Notes: generated by a model from the letters alone, not told the origin. Positions 1-9,351 are shown, counted from the stretch's first letter. The stretch is DNA of 64,000 nucleotides from Aquabacterium sp. (GCF_016195855.1 NZ_JACPYU010000023.1:62001-126000), one strand, 5' to 3'. Numbers and translations are program-made.

Positions 1-111
1 CCCCCTGATGGGTGAAAGGGTTCGCTGCATGTCGGCTGCCCTGTCGGGGGCGCGTATTCCCAGATGAGCGCAACACATTTATCAAGTTGCCCCATCAACA
101 GGAGTACCACC

Positions 112-975
112 ATGCCCGTCTCTTACACCATGCAAGCGCTGCAATTTGGCAGCAACACCCTCAAGGTTCCCGGCCACACCGTGGACATCATTGCGGAGAA
201 CCAGCCCGCCCCCATTCAGTTCAAGCTTGCCGACCCCAACAGCGGCGTGTGGGATCTGGTCTTCAGTTTCGAGGCGGGCAACTTCTTCATGGCCAACGCC
301 ACCGTGCCGGGCATCGACAAAGCCACGATCCAGTCCTGGTACACCAAGGAAGGCGGCCCTGGCACCGGCCCGCACGTGCTGAGCGTGACGCCCTTCCTGG
401 TCGACCCCAACGGGCCTGACACGGGTTTCGCCCAGGCCACGCACTTTGTGGATTTTTCGCAGCCCACACCCAACGACAACTGGATCAACACCGACACCCT
501 GGCCACGGCCAATGTGGTGGCCACCGCACACCAGCAACTGCCCGAGTACGCCAAGCTCAGCATCGCCACCCACGCGACCAGCCAGTCCATCATCATCACG
601 ACCACCAGCACCCAGGCCGTGTTCGACAAGTTCTTCGTCTACGCCGGTGCCGTCAACCCGATGGGCAACACCCTGACCGTGCCCAAGGGCCAGACCGCGC
701 TGGCCCTGGCCATCTACAAGAAGGTGACGACGAGCTCCAGCAAGGAGATCGGCACCATCCAGTTCCCCAAGATCCCGAAGGTGGAGTGGCCGCAACTGGT
801 GGCCCAGATCGTCAACGAGATCGTGGCCAACCAGCACGGCGAGTTGTACGAGCACCTCAGCCCCCGCATCCTGGCCGGCCTGGACGCGGCCACCCGCAAG
901 GCCGCCGTGGCTGCCGTGACCCAGCACATCGACCAGCTCACCAGGATCAAGACCACCATCGCCACCTTGGGCTGA
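112..975 (+). CDS. Uncharacterised protein upstream of an ECF sigma/kinase pair
   Basis: Encodes 287 residues. I start it at ATG 112 because AGGAG lies just upstream; an in-frame ATG at 64 has no such site. There is no signal peptide and no membrane segment. The N-terminal two thirds look beta-rich, with a Thr/Ser-rich stretch in the middle, and the last about 60 residues look helical and charged. I do not recognise the family. It precedes the sigma factor by 87 bp on the same strand, so it may be a target or partner of that module, but only the gene order supports this. Confidence 0.7.
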   Translation: MPVSYTMQALQFGSNTLKVPGHTVDIIAENQPAPIQFKLADPNSGVWDLVFSFEAGNFFMANATVPGIDKATIQSWYTKEGGPGTGPHVLSVTPFLVDPNGPDTGFAQATHFVDFSQPTPNDNWINTDTLATANVVATAHQQLPEYAKLSIATHATSQSIIITTTSTQAVFDKFFVYAGAVNPMGNTLTVPKGQTALALAIYKKVTTSSSKEIGTIQFPKIPKVEWPQLVAQIVNEIVANQHGELYEHLSPRILAGLDAATRKAAVAAVTQHIDQLTRIKTTIATLG

Positions 976-1062
976 TCCGCGACACTGACCTGTCCGAAGC
1001 TCCCTACAATGCCACTGCGCCACCCGGTGCGGTGGCTTGTTGTCTTGGATGGAGTGGGGCTC

Positions 1063-1626
1063 ATGGGCAAGATCGGAGAAGTCACGCTGCTGCTGGCAGC
1101 GGCGCAGCAAGGCCAGGCTGATGCGCTCAACCGCCTGTTCGACCTGCTCTACCCCCAGTTGCGCCAGATCGCCTCGGCGCGCATGCGCAAGACCGACGAG
1201 CGCGTGATGCTCGACACCACCTCGCTGGTGCACGAGTGCTACCTGCGCCTGCTCAAGCTCGAAGAACTCTCGCTCAACGACCGTGGCCACTTCCTGGCCT
1301 ATGCAGCCAAGGTGATGCGCTCGGTGGTGGTGGACATCGCCCGCGAGCAACAAGCACAGCGGCGCGGCGGCGACATGGCCTTTGTCACGCTCGACACCGC
1401 GGTGGCCAGCGGCCTGCCCAGTGGCGAAGACGAGGTGCTGCATATCCACGAGGCGCTGGAGGCGCTGGGCGCCATCGACCCACGCCTGGTCAAGGTGGTG
1501 GAGATGCGCTACTTCATCGGCCTGGACAACAGCGAGATCGCCCAGGTGCTGGACGTGAGCACCCGCACGGTCGAGCGTGACTGGGAGCGCGCCCGCAGCT
1601 TCTTGTTTGCCGCGCTCAAGGCCTGA
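1063..1626 (+). CDS. ECF-type RNA polymerase sigma factor, SigX6-like
   Basis: Encodes 187 residues. ATG 1063 follows GGAGTGGGG; an in-frame ATG at 1009 would add 18 residues with no family match. Sigma region 2 is seen in the N-terminal half, with the typical TTSLVHECYLRL and AAKVMRSVVVDIAREQ stretches. Region 4 (helix-turn-helix, EIAQVLDVSTRTVERDW) is at the C-terminus. These are hallmarks of the TIGR02999-type ECF group, whose genes often sit beside Ser/Thr kinase genes, as here (kinase start 38 bp downstream). No anti-sigma factor is visible, so the kinase is the likely regulatory partner. That last point is inference. Confidence 0.9.
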   Translation: MGKIGEVTLLLAAAQQGQADALNRLFDLLYPQLRQIASARMRKTDERVMLDTTSLVHECYLRLLKLEELSLNDRGHFLAYAAKVMRSVVVDIAREQQAQRRGGDMAFVTLDTAVASGLPSGEDEVLHIHEALEALGAIDPRLVKVVEMRYFIGLDNSEIAQVLDVSTRTVERDWERARSFLFAALKA

Positions 1627-1664
1627 GCGGGCGACCCGGTTTTGCACATCAGCAGGCCCGCGCC

Positions 1665-4600
1665 ATGAAGATCCCCATGGCCCTGTGGCCCCGCCTCATG
1701 CCCCTGCTGGACGAGGCCCTGGCGCAGCCGCCTGAACAACGTGAGGCCTGGTTGCGGGCCCAGACGCTGGATGACGAGATGCTGGCCGCGCTCAGGCAAT
1801 TGCTGGCCGACCGCGAGGAGCTGGATGGCGGCGCCTTCATGGCCGAGCTGCCCAAGCTGGAACCGCTTGCGCCTGCGCCCGGCCAGCCTGAAGCGGGCCT
1901 GAACAGCGTCAGCCAGTCCGGCCTGTTTGCGGGTGACATGCTGGGCCCCTACCGCCTGATCAAGCCGCTGGGCCAGGGCGGCATGAGCGTGGTCTGGCTG
2001 GCCGAGCGCGACGACGGCCAGATCCGTCGCCAGGTGGCCTTGAAGATGCCCCACGCCGGCCCTGGTCAAGCCCTGCTGGCCGAACGCCTGCGCCGCGAGC
2101 GCGACATCCTGGCCAGCCTGGAACACCGCCACATCGCGCGCCTGTACGACGTGGGCACGGCGCCCACCGGCCTGCCCTTCATGGTGCTGGAGTACATCGA
2201 AGGCCAGCCCCTGCCCGCGTATTGCGACGAGCACCACCTCACACTGCATGAGCGCCTGCAGCTGTTCCTGCAGGTCCTCAGCGCGGTGCAGTACGCGCAC
2301 ACCAAGCTGGTACTGCACCGTGACCTCAAGCCCAGCAACATCCTGGTCAACGAGCAAGGCGAGGTCAAGCTGCTGGACTTCGGCATTGCCAAGCTGATCC
2401 AGGGCAGCGAGACCGGCGCCGTGGCGCCCTCCACCGAGCTGACCCAGCACAACGGCCATGTGCTCACCCCCGACTACGCCGCCCCGGAACAGATCGCCGG
2501 TGCGCCGCTGACCACCGCCAGCGACGTCTATGCCCTGGGCGTGATCCTGTTCGAGCTGCTGACCGGCCAGCGTCCTTACCGCCTGCCGCGCGGCACACGG
2601 GGTGCGCTGGAAGAAGCCATCCTCGCGACGGACGCACGCCGGCCCAGCCAGGTCTGGCTGGATGGCGAGGTGCAGACCCACCACCCCACGGCGGTCACGG
2701 TCAACGACCTGGCCGAACACTTCAAGGCCAGCCCGCGCCGCCTGAGCCAGCAACTGCGCGGCGACCTGGATGTGATCGTGGCCACCGCGCTGCAAAAACA
2801 GACCGTGCGCCGCTACGCCACCGCCGAGGCCTTTGCGCAGGACATCCAGCACCACCTGGCCAAAGAGCCCATTGCCGCCCAGCCCGACAGCCGCTGGTAC
2901 CGCACGCGCAAGTATGTGCAGCGCCATGCCTGGGCCTTGAGCGCCGTGGGCGCTGTGGTGGCCGCACTGAGCGTGGGCCTGGGTGTGGCGCTGTGGCAGG
3001 CTGAACAAGCCCGGCAGGAAGCGGCCAAGGCCAATGCCATCAAGGACTTCCTGGTCGGCCTGTTTGAGAACGGCGATGTGGAACAACCCGATGCCTTGCG
3101 CAAACGCCAGCAGACGGTCGAGCAGCTGTTGGTCAACAGCGCCCATGCACTGGGCACGCAGTTGAAAGACCAGCCGCGTGTGCGGGTGGAGCTGCAGGGG
3201 GTGGTGGGGGGCTTGCTGCATAACCTGGCGATCACGGACGAGGCGATCGCTTTGCGCAAGCAGCGCGTGGCGCAGCTGGAAGCGATGGGGGCGCCGGTGG
3301 CGGAGCGGGCACAGGCGCTGAGGGAGCTGGCGGATAGTCAAGATGCGCGGGGCGACACAGCAGGCGCGAAGATCAGCCTGGATACGGGACTGGCCTTGTG
3401 CCGCACAGCGCAGATGCAACCTGTGGACGTCTGTTTTGGCTTGCAGGTGGCTCGCGGTCATCTGGGGGTCGTGACCCGAGATATTCCGTTGGCTGAGGAC
3501 CTCATCGTGCCAGCGCTTCAACAACTGCGTTTGCGCGCAGCCAAGAGCGCCCAACTGGCCGAGGCGCTTGTGGCCATGGGTGATCTGCTGAGCATCAAGA
3601 ACGACCATCGAAACTCATTCGCCTTGTATGAAGAGTCCATGGCTGCACGCGCCAAGCTGTGGGGAGCCAACTCCGTTCGACTGGCCCAAGAGCGGTACTT
3701 GTTGGCGATGAGTCTGGCGCAGGTCGACCGCTTTGACCAGGCACTTCAGGAGTTCGATCAGGCACACAAGACGATGGTGGCTGCTTTGGGCCCGAATCAC
3801 CTCAATAGCGCAGTGATTGAATTGCAGTTGGGTCGACTGCGCTCATCCATTGGACTTCGTGTCGACGGACGAGATCTGGTCAGACATGCCAGCGAGGTCA
3901 TCTTCGGGCAACAGGGAACTGTGGATCCGCGCACCCTATTCCAGGCGCATCGTGCTTTGGGTGAGGTGGCGTTGTTTGATGGTCGATTGAAAGAAGCCGG
4001 GCCTCATTTGAAGGAGGCACTTCGAATTCAGGATGAGCTCAAGGACGCCTTGCCCATCGATGGTCGTGTTGAGGAGGCTGTTGCCTGGTATTTGGAGGAC
4101 ATAGGGCAGTCAGCAGAAGCCAGGAAAGTACTGATGCAGGCTCGTGCTCGCTTGTTGCCAGAACTCGGAAAAGGCCATCCCTACGTCAGGGCGATCGACG
4201 AAGCCATGGGGTCCACCTATCTGGCCGAGCGCAATTGGGTACAAGCCACGAGCTGGCTTCAGCCTCCACTGGCGAGCGATGCATCTTTGCAACCCGATAG
4301 CACTTACTCTTCGGGCTGGGCTGCACTATTGATGGAGACACAACGCTTTGAGGAAGCTGCGCCGCTGATCAGCCACCACTACCAACAGACGGTGGTAAAG
4401 ACCTCCCGTGCGGATCAATTCAGGTTGGTTATCTATGGCTCAAACGAGCAAATGGCTCGCTTGAAAATGGGCCAAGGCAAACCTGCTGAAGCTCGGCCCT
4501 ATTTTGAGCGCGCCATCGCTGCGCTGGCCAATGGCTATGCGGCCAATCCGTATCTGGCTGCGACCAGGGCGCGTTATGGAGTCTGTCTGTTGTCGTTGGG

Positions 4601-4721
4601 CGACGTTGCGGGTGCACGCCGCCAAGCCCATCTCGCCGCCAATGCTTTGGCTGATGCCCAGCCAGTTGCGATGTACTTTCGGGCTCCATTGACGGAGCTG
4701 AGCGCGAAACTGGGGTTCTGA
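1665..4721 (+). CDS. Transmembrane Ser/Thr protein kinase with C-terminal TPR-like region
   Basis: Encodes 1018 residues. A Hanks-type kinase domain spans about residues 95-410: Gly-rich loop GQGGMSVVW, catalytic Lys127 (VALK), HRDLKPSN with Asp220, DFG with Asp238, and YAAPEQ in the P+1 loop. One membrane helix lies near 424-445, followed by an extracytoplasmic helical, TPR-like half. It likely phosphorylates proteins in response to an envelope signal and may control the adjacent ECF sigma factor. Base composition changes inside the gene: a sampled line in the kinase half is 70% GC, while sampled lines near 3.85-4.0 kb are 53-57%. The frame stays open throughout, so this looks like a mosaic or fast-evolving sensor half, not a broken gene. 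Confidence 0.93.
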   Translation: MKIPMALWPRLMPLLDEALAQPPEQREAWLRAQTLDDEMLAALRQLLADREELDGGAFMAELPKLEPLAPAPGQPEAGLNSVSQSGLFAGDMLGPYRLIKPLGQGGMSVVWLAERDDGQIRRQVALKMPHAGPGQALLAERLRRERDILASLEHRHIARLYDVGTAPTGLPFMVLEYIEGQPLPAYCDEHHLTLHERLQLFLQVLSAVQYAHTKLVLHRDLKPSNILVNEQGEVKLLDFGIAKLIQGSETGAVAPSTELTQHNGHVLTPDYAAPEQIAGAPLTTASDVYALGVILFELLTGQRPYRLPRGTRGALEEAILATDARRPSQVWLDGEVQTHHPTAVTVNDLAEHFKASPRRLSQQLRGDLDVIVATALQKQTVRRYATAEAFAQDIQHHLAKEPIAAQPDSRWYRTRKYVQRHAWALSAVGAVVAALSVGLGVALWQAEQARQEAAKANAIKDFLVGLFENGDVEQPDALRKRQQTVEQLLVNSAHALGTQLKDQPRVRVELQGVVGGLLHNLAITDEAIALRKQRVAQLEAMGAPVAERAQALRELADSQDARGDTAGAKISLDTGLALCRTAQMQPVDVCFGLQVARGHLGVVTRDIPLAEDLIVPALQQLRLRAAKSAQLAEALVAMGDLLSIKNDHRNSFALYEESMAARAKLWGANSVRLAQERYLLAMSLAQVDRFDQALQEFDQAHKTMVAALGPNHLNSAVIELQLGRLRSSIGLRVDGRDLVRHASEVIFGQQGTVDPRTLFQAHRALGEVALFDGRLKEAGPHLKEALRIQDELKDALPIDGRVEEAVAWYLEDIGQSAEARKVLMQARARLLPELGKGHPYVRAIDEAMGSTYLAERNWVQATSWLQPPLASDASLQPDSTYSSGWAALLMETQRFEEAAPLISHHYQQTVVKTSRADQFRLVIYGSNEQMARLKMGQGKPAEARPYFERAIAALANGYAANPYLAATRARYGVCLLSLGDVAGARRQAHLAANALADAQPVAMYFRAPLTELSAKLGF

Positions 4722-4836
4722 TGTGTGGCCTTCGCTTGTATCTCCGTGTAACCAATGTCGGTGGCGAGCAAATTTTGACGTTTACTACTGCGCACACCTA
4801 TTTTTGTTCGGCCTATTTCAACCACGGAGCATAGCC

Positions 4837-5169
4837 ATGTCCAACGTGCATTTCTTTTCCCGTTTTCGCGCCCTGATCTGTCTGTCGGGTTTCATTGCCT
4901 TGACTGCATGGGGTAACGTGGCGCAGGCTGCTGACACATCGACGGTGGCTTCAACCGCGGCTTCGGCTGCAGTGGTCAAGCAGACGAGCGGGCCTACGCT
5001 CAATGGCCAGGTGCCTACTAAGAAGGTCGTGCCTACGGCCACAGGCACCATCGCGGTCAAGGGTGGTGACCGGCAATATCCAGCCGGCACGATCCCCATT
5101 CCTCCGAAGCCCAAGAAGGAAGAACTTGAAGCAGCCGGTGCCATCAAGGCCAAGGCAGCTCAGCCCTGA
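4837..5169 (+). CDS. Small exported protein of unknown function
   Basis: Encodes 110 residues from ATG 4837, preceded by GGAG; longer in-frame extensions look non-coding. The N-terminus is a signal peptide (basic, then a hydrophobic core, cleavage likely after VAQAA). The mature part is only about 80 residues, rich in Ala, Thr, Lys and Pro, and looks disordered. It follows the kinase gene by 115 bp and ends at a strong terminator. Base composition resembles the low-GC end of the kinase gene. No family recognised. Confidence 0.65.
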   Translation: MSNVHFFSRFRALICLSGFIALTAWGNVAQAADTSTVASTAASAAVVKQTSGPTLNGQVPTKKVVPTATGTIAVKGGDRQYPAGTIPIPPKPKKEELEAAGAIKAKAAQP

Positions 5170-5187
5170 TCGGCTGTCCTCGTGGTC

Positions 5188-5220
5188 AACAAAAGCCGCC
5201 CTTCGGGGCGGCTTTGTTTT
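5188..5220. terminator. Bidirectional intrinsic terminator
   Basis: The stem AAAGCCGCC/GGCGGCTTT closes a short CTTCGG-type loop and is followed by TTTGTTTT on the + strand. The - strand copy is followed by TTTTGTT. It sits between the convergent genes ending at 5169 and 5264 and can serve both. Confidence 0.9.
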
Positions 5221-5263
5221 GTCCACCATCCGCATCACATCTGTCGGCTGGCGGGCTTGAACC

Positions 5264-6340
5264 TCACTTCTGCGCCACCACCGCCCACTCAATCTCCGCA
5301 TTGTTCGAGCACTCGGCCGCCCCTGGCTGGACGCTGCAGCGGATGCGCTTCATGATCTTCAAGCCCTGCTTGTCGTAGTAGCCCTTTTCTGCCAGGTCAA
5401 CGCGAGTGTCGCGCTGGCTGGTCACAAAGGCCACGCCGTCCTGGTTGGAGAAGTCCACGAAGAGGTTCTGGGGGATGTCGGCCTCGGCCTTGCGCACGGT
5501 GCTCATGGCCTGGTCGAATTGCTCCGCCCAGAACTGGCGGGACTTCTCGCCAAAGCCCGCTGGGAAGCGGCTGCGGTCAAACACCATCTGCATGGTCGTG
5601 AAGGCCAGGGGCATGCGTGACACGCCGCCTTGTGTGCCCACGCCGCGGTAGATCTCCAGCGGTCTGTAGGCCACGGCGGGTGCGAACAGCGCGTCCACGC
5701 TGCCGTTGTTGAACTTGGTGACGAAGTTGCTGATGTCCGATGCAATGGCCTGCGCGCCAATGCGCGTGATCAAGTAGGCCTGGACTTTGTCGTCGTCAAA
5801 GGCGGGCAGGCGCGCGCCGGTGAAGCCCTTCTTGAACAGGTTGCGGTCACGGACAAAGGTGTAGACGGCGCCGGTTGGCAGGATGCCGCCGAGCTCGAAG
5901 CGATCACGCACGGCCAGCTTGGCCGCACCGGCCGATGCAAACAGGTTGATCGCCTTGTGGACGACCTCGTAGCTGGCCTCCATGTCGACCTTGCCGTCGC
6001 GCACGATGGTGGCGGCGCCGCCGTAGTCGATGGCCGCAGGCAGCGGATGAAAGTGCTTGGTGCGCAAGGAGGTGGCCATGAGGGCATCGCATTGGCCAAC
6101 ACGGAAGTCTTCGGATGCCACGCGCTCGTCGGTATAGGGCTTGAGGCGGACGTCCACGTTCTGCTTCTGCATGGCCAGCGCGTAGGTCTTGGCTGCGTCA
6201 TACAGCGGGCCTGATGCACCGATCGGGTCCCACACGCACAGCGAGGGGTTGTCTGGGGCCGCTTTGGCTGGTGTGCTGGCCAGCATGGGGGCGGCCAGGC
6301 AGACAGCGGCCAGCTTGCTGGCGTTCTTCACAAAGGGCAT
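5264..6340 (-). CDS. Putative periplasmic solute-binding protein, AdeT1/2 family
   Basis: Encodes 358 residues. The start at 6340 follows AGGAG. A signal peptide ends near PAKAA. The mature N-terminus (LCVWDPIGASG, then LKPYTDERVASEDFRVGQCD) matches the AdeT1/AdeT2-type putative solute-binding family as I remember it. That family resembles TRAP/TctC-like receptors, and several members lack an adjacent transporter; none is present here. The substrate cannot be told from sequence, and the reported link of AdeT to drug efflux is disputed. Confidence 0.8.
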   Translation of the reverse strand: MPFVKNASKLAAVCLAAPMLASTPAKAAPDNPSLCVWDPIGASGPLYDAAKTYALAMQKQNVDVRLKPYTDERVASEDFRVGQCDALMATSLRTKHFHPLPAAIDYGGAATIVRDGKVDMEASYEVVHKAINLFASAGAAKLAVRDRFELGGILPTGAVYTFVRDRNLFKKGFTGARLPAFDDDKVQAYLITRIGAQAIASDISNFVTKFNNGSVDALFAPAVAYRPLEIYRGVGTQGGVSRMPLAFTTMQMVFDRSRFPAGFGEKSRQFWAEQFDQAMSTVRKAEADIPQNLFVDFSNQDGVAFVTSQRDTRVDLAEKGYYDKQGLKIMKRIRCSVQPGAAECSNNAEIEWAVVAQK

Positions 6341-6390
6341 GTGGGCTCCTGCTTTGCCATGTATTTGGTAGGTAGAGATGCAGCGCATCA

Positions 6391-6419
6391 ATCTAGATGA
6401 TGCCTTGCGTGCCCACAAG
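6391..6419 (-). promoter_or_regulatory. Possible sigma-70 promoter of the solute-binding protein gene
   Basis: On the - strand, TTGTGG and TAGATT are separated by exactly 17 bp, about 50 bp upstream of the start at 6340. Both boxes deviate from consensus, so this is a weak prediction. Confidence 0.35.
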
Positions 6420-6483
6420 CCCGTGCGACAAAACGTTTACCCGCGGCGCCAGCGTGCACTGGAGCCGCCCCAGTGGCATCCCC

Positions 6484-7050
6484 TCACGCTGAGGTCAAGG
6501 CCTTACACAGTCTTTCAAAAGCGCGCAAGGCTTCATCGGCATCTGGCGACATCTGAGCGTGCACGATGGCGCCGTCTACCGCCATCGCGAGCGCCCTGGC
6601 CGTGGCCTTGCGCTGGCGGGAGGGCGGGAGCAAGCTGGCAATGGCCTGGGTCATGTCGTCCTTGTGGTTGCGCGAGATCGCCCGCACGGCCGGCAACTCC
6701 TCGGCCATTTCGTTGACCACATTGATGAAGGCACAACCCCGAAAGCCCTTGTCTTCAAACCAGGCTTTCAAGGTGGGCGCCAGGGCCGCCACGGTGTGGC
6801 CGTGGGCGGCCAGTGTGGAGGTGAACCAGCTCATCCAGAGCTCGTGCCGCAAGGCCAGGTAGGCCAGGATCAATTCGTTCTTGCTCGGGAAGTGCCGGTA
6901 GAAGGTGACCTTGGTGACCCCGGCCTCGGCGATCACCTTGTCGATGCCGGTGGCGCGGATGCCGTGCGCATAAAAGAGCCGGTGCGCGGTGTGCAGGATG
7001 CGGTCGCGGGCATTGGTGGGCGTGGTCTCACCCTGGGTCAGGTTGTTCAT
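6484..7050 (-). CDS. TetR/AcrR-family transcriptional repressor
   Basis: Encodes 188 residues. The N-terminal TetR helix-turn-helix is clear (ILHTAHRLFYAHGIRATGID, then VTKVTFYRHFPSKNELI). The C-terminal half is a helical ligand and dimerisation domain. It is divergent from a DUF1348 gene, and two 18-bp palindromes lie in the 88-bp gap. The expected behaviour is autoregulation plus repression of the neighbour until an unknown ligand binds. The inducer is not predictable from sequence. Confidence 0.92.
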   Translation of the reverse strand: MNNLTQGETTPTNARDRILHTAHRLFYAHGIRATGIDKVIAEAGVTKVTFYRHFPSKNELILAYLALRHELWMSWFTSTLAAHGHTVAALAPTLKAWFEDKGFRGCAFINVVNEMAEELPAVRAISRNHKDDMTQAIASLLPPSRQRKATARALAMAVDGAIVHAQMSPDADEALRAFERLCKALTSA

Positions 7051-7059
7051 GAGCTCATT

Positions 7060-7077
7060 GTAGACAGACTTGTCTAC
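7060..7077. promoter_or_regulatory. TetR operator 1 (imperfect palindrome)
   Basis: GTAGACAGACTTGTCTAC has arms GTAGACA/TGTCTAC. It is 9 bp upstream of the repressor start, so it probably mediates autorepression. Confidence 0.8.
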
Positions 7078-7097
7078 TTGCGGTAGATTTCACCAAA

Positions 7098-7115
7098 GTA
7101 GACAGATCTGTCTAC
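7098..7115. promoter_or_regulatory. TetR operator 2 (perfect palindrome)
   Basis: GTAGACAGATCTGTCTAC is identical to its own reverse complement over 18 bp. Its centre is 38 bp from that of operator 1, and it lies 23 bp upstream of the DUF1348 gene. Confidence 0.82.
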
Positions 7116-7138
7116 AAGCTAAGCAAGGAAACCCGAAC

Positions 7139-7606
7139 ATGGATGCCCGCCCACCCCTGCCGCCTTTCACACTGGAGACCGCCACCCAGAAGGTGCGCCT
7201 GGCTGAAGACGCCTGGAACAGCCGTGACCCGGACCGCGTGGTGATGGTCTACACCGAGGACACGCAATGGCGCAACCGCGCCGAGTTCCCCGTGGGGCGT
7301 GAGCAGGTGCGCCAGTTCCTGCAGCGCAAATGGGCGCGCGAGCTGGACTACCGCCTGATCAAGGAGTTGTGGGCGCATTCAGGCGAGCGCATCGCCGTGC
7401 GCTTCGCCTACGAGTGGCATGACGATGCGGGCCAGTGGTTCCGCTCTTATGGCAACGAGAACTGGCAGTTCAACGCCCTGGGCCTGATGGTGCGCCGCCA
7501 TGCCAGCATCAATGACCTGCCGATCTCGGCCGGCGACCGCTTGTTCCTGTGGCCCCTGGGCCGCCGGCCTGATGATCACCCCGGCTTGAGCGATCTGGGC
7601 TTGTGA
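7139..7606 (+). CDS. DUF1348 / NTF2-like (SnoaL-fold) protein
   Basis: Encodes 155 residues. ATG 7139 lies just after AAGGAA; upstream in-frame codons run through the operator. The whole protein fits the DUF1348 family, a small NTF2-like alpha+beta barrel ([20 protein letters not shown], then [19 protein letters not shown] near the end). Its position behind the TetR operators makes it the likely repressed target. Family members are implicated in small-molecule detoxification or isomerisation, but no substrate is established here. Confidence 0.85.
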   Translation: MDARPPLPPFTLETATQKVRLAEDAWNSRDPDRVVMVYTEDTQWRNRAEFPVGREQVRQFLQRKWARELDYRLIKELWAHSGERIAVRFAYEWHDDAGQWFRSYGNENWQFNALGLMVRRHASINDLPISAGDRLFLWPLGRRPDDHPGLSDLGL

Positions 7607-7693
7607 GCCACCCCGTGAACCGCGTCGTGAAACGGCCCTCAGCCCACGTCCACTAAACTGACGGCCGTTTCAGCCATTCAAAGGACCCTCGCC

Positions 7694-8404
7694 ATGGGCG
7701 CGCAGTGGAAAGCAAAACACAAGGATCTGGCCGCCAATATCAAGGGCCGGGTGTTCGGCAAGCTGGCCAAGGAAATCATGATCGCGGCGCGCAACGGCGC
7801 GGACCCGGCTGCCAACGCGCGCCTGCGCCTGGTGGTCGAGCAGGCCCGCAAGGCGTCCATGCCCAAGGACACACTGGAGCGTGCCATCAAGAAGGGTGCG
7901 GGCCTCACGGGCGAGGCCGTGCACTTTGATCACGTGATCTACGAAGGTTTTGCGCCGCACCGCGTGCCGGTGATGGTCGAGTGCCTGACCGACAACGTCA
8001 ACCGCACGGCCTCGGAGATGCGTGTGTTGTTCCGCAAGGGCCAGCAAGGCACGTCCGGCTCGGTGTCCTGGGACTTCGACCACGTCGGCATGATCGAGGC
8101 CGAAGCCACCACCGCCGGTGCCGACCCCGAAATGGCCGCCATCGAAGCCGGTGCGCAAGACCTGGAAGTGGGCGAAGAGGGCGTCACCCTGTTCTGGACC
8201 GACCCCACCGATCTGGATGCCGTCAGCCGTGCGCTGCCCGCACAAGGCTTCACGGTGCTGTCGGCCAAGCTGGGGTACAAGCCCAAGAACCCGGTGGACC
8301 CGGCCAGCCTGAGCGCCGAGGCCCTTGAGGAGGTCGAGACCTTCCTGGCCGCCATGGATGCCAACGACGACGTGCAGAACGTGTTTGCGGGACTGGCCGG
8401 CTGA
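7694..8404 (+). CDS. YebC/PmpR-family protein, YeeN-type
   Basis: Encodes 236 residues, the normal length for the family. It begins [11 protein letters not shown], as in YeeN-type members, not the MAGHSKW of YebC itself. The three-domain YebC pattern follows ([40 protein letters not shown]-like motif). YebC proteins bind DNA as regulators and have been linked to ribosome rescue at difficult peptide motifs. A second paralogue elsewhere on the chromosome is likely. It appears monocistronic. Confidence 0.92.
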   Translation: MGAQWKAKHKDLAANIKGRVFGKLAKEIMIAARNGADPAANARLRLVVEQARKASMPKDTLERAIKKGAGLTGEAVHFDHVIYEGFAPHRVPVMVECLTDNVNRTASEMRVLFRKGQQGTSGSVSWDFDHVGMIEAEATTAGADPEMAAIEAGAQDLEVGEEGVTLFWTDPTDLDAVSRALPAQGFTVLSAKLGYKPKNPVDPASLSAEALEEVETFLAAMDANDDVQNVFAGLAG

Positions 8405-8425
8405 TCGTCCGGTGCCCGTTTCAGT

Positions 8426-9175
8426 TCAGTCCGGGTCGACAATGGCTGCCCGCAATTCGACAGGCAGGCGCAGGCGCAAGGCCCCGATCTGAGCCTGCCG
8501 TTGTGCCAGCGGGATGCTGGTGTCGGCGGCCAGCAGGGCAGCCTCGGCCACGACGAGTGCCTGCTCATTGCGCTGCCCAAACAAGTGCTGGGCTTGCGTT
8601 GGCCCGAAGAGGCGCTCTTGTAACGCCACTCGCCGCTGCTGATCAGCCCGCACCTCGTCCATGTGGGCGGGAATGGGCTGTGTCTGCATGTGGGCCTGTT
8701 CGGCTTCTTCATAGGCCTGGTAGGCATTGACCAGCCGCATGGCTTCATTGGCCTGCGCGGGAGGCAGGCCCTGCCGGAAGGCTTGCTGCAAGGCCGCCAG
8801 CGTGGTGCCGGCCTGCTCGGGGTTGGACAGTCGCACATGCAAGCTGGTGAGCCTGTCCAGCAGGCGTTCATCCAGTACCAGTTGGCCGTGCGCATCCAGC
8901 TCGAACAGCTGGGCCGGGTCCCATGGCCGGCTGTCGATGTTGAGGAACGCTTGGGCAGACAGGCGCTCCGCCAGGGTGAGGGCTTCTGCCGCAGTGGGGC
9001 TGCTGCCGGTGCGAGCCACGTGAAGCGATGGGGCCGGCGCCACGGGGGCCTGCGGCGCGGGCGCGTCTGCATTGAACCAGTAAATGGCGGCCAGCAGCGC
9101 ACCGGCCAGGCCCAGGCCAAGCGCCCATGTGGCCGGCCTCAGGCCGGAGCGTGACAGCACCTGCACATGGTTCAT
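8426..9175 (-). CDS. Degenerate lipase-foldase (LifO)-like membrane-anchored protein
   Basis: Encodes 249 residues. The start at 9175 follows GAGGGGGG. An N-terminal membrane anchor (about residues 14-32) precedes a Pro/Ala linker and a helical domain. The C-terminal part (LQERLFGPTQAQHLFGQRNE, later PLAQRQAQIGALR and LPVELR) follows the LifO extended-helix pattern. The foldase signature RxxFDY is absent, replaced by LLDRLTSLHVRL. It is therefore either a non-lipase chaperone or a relic. It is divergent from the PETase homologue, which hints at a partner but does not prove one, since PETases normally need no foldase. Assignment is by eye. Confidence 0.62.
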   Translation of the reverse strand: MNHVQVLSRSGLRPATWALGLGLAGALLAAIYWFNADAPAPQAPVAPAPSLHVARTGSSPTAAEALTLAERLSAQAFLNIDSRPWDPAQLFELDAHGQLVLDERLLDRLTSLHVRLSNPEQAGTTLAALQQAFRQGLPPAQANEAMRLVNAYQAYEEAEQAHMQTQPIPAHMDEVRADQQRRVALQERLFGPTQAQHLFGQRNEQALVVAEAALLAADTSIPLAQRQAQIGALRLRLPVELRAAIVDPD

Positions 9176-9351
9176 CGTGTCCCCCCTCGCGCATCGAACC
9201 GACAGCATGCACCGGATTTGCAAGGCGCCATGGCATTGGCCGCATCTTGGCTGAGCCGGGCAATGGATTGGCCGAGCCTGTCAATGACGCTGCCTGACCT
9301 GGATTTGACACTGCATGCGCGCACGTTGCGCATTCAACCTGTCCAGGAGAG

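Noticed and set aside
8426..9175. Second true lipase foldase
   Set aside because: The defining RxxFDY motif is missing, so it is listed only as foldase-like.
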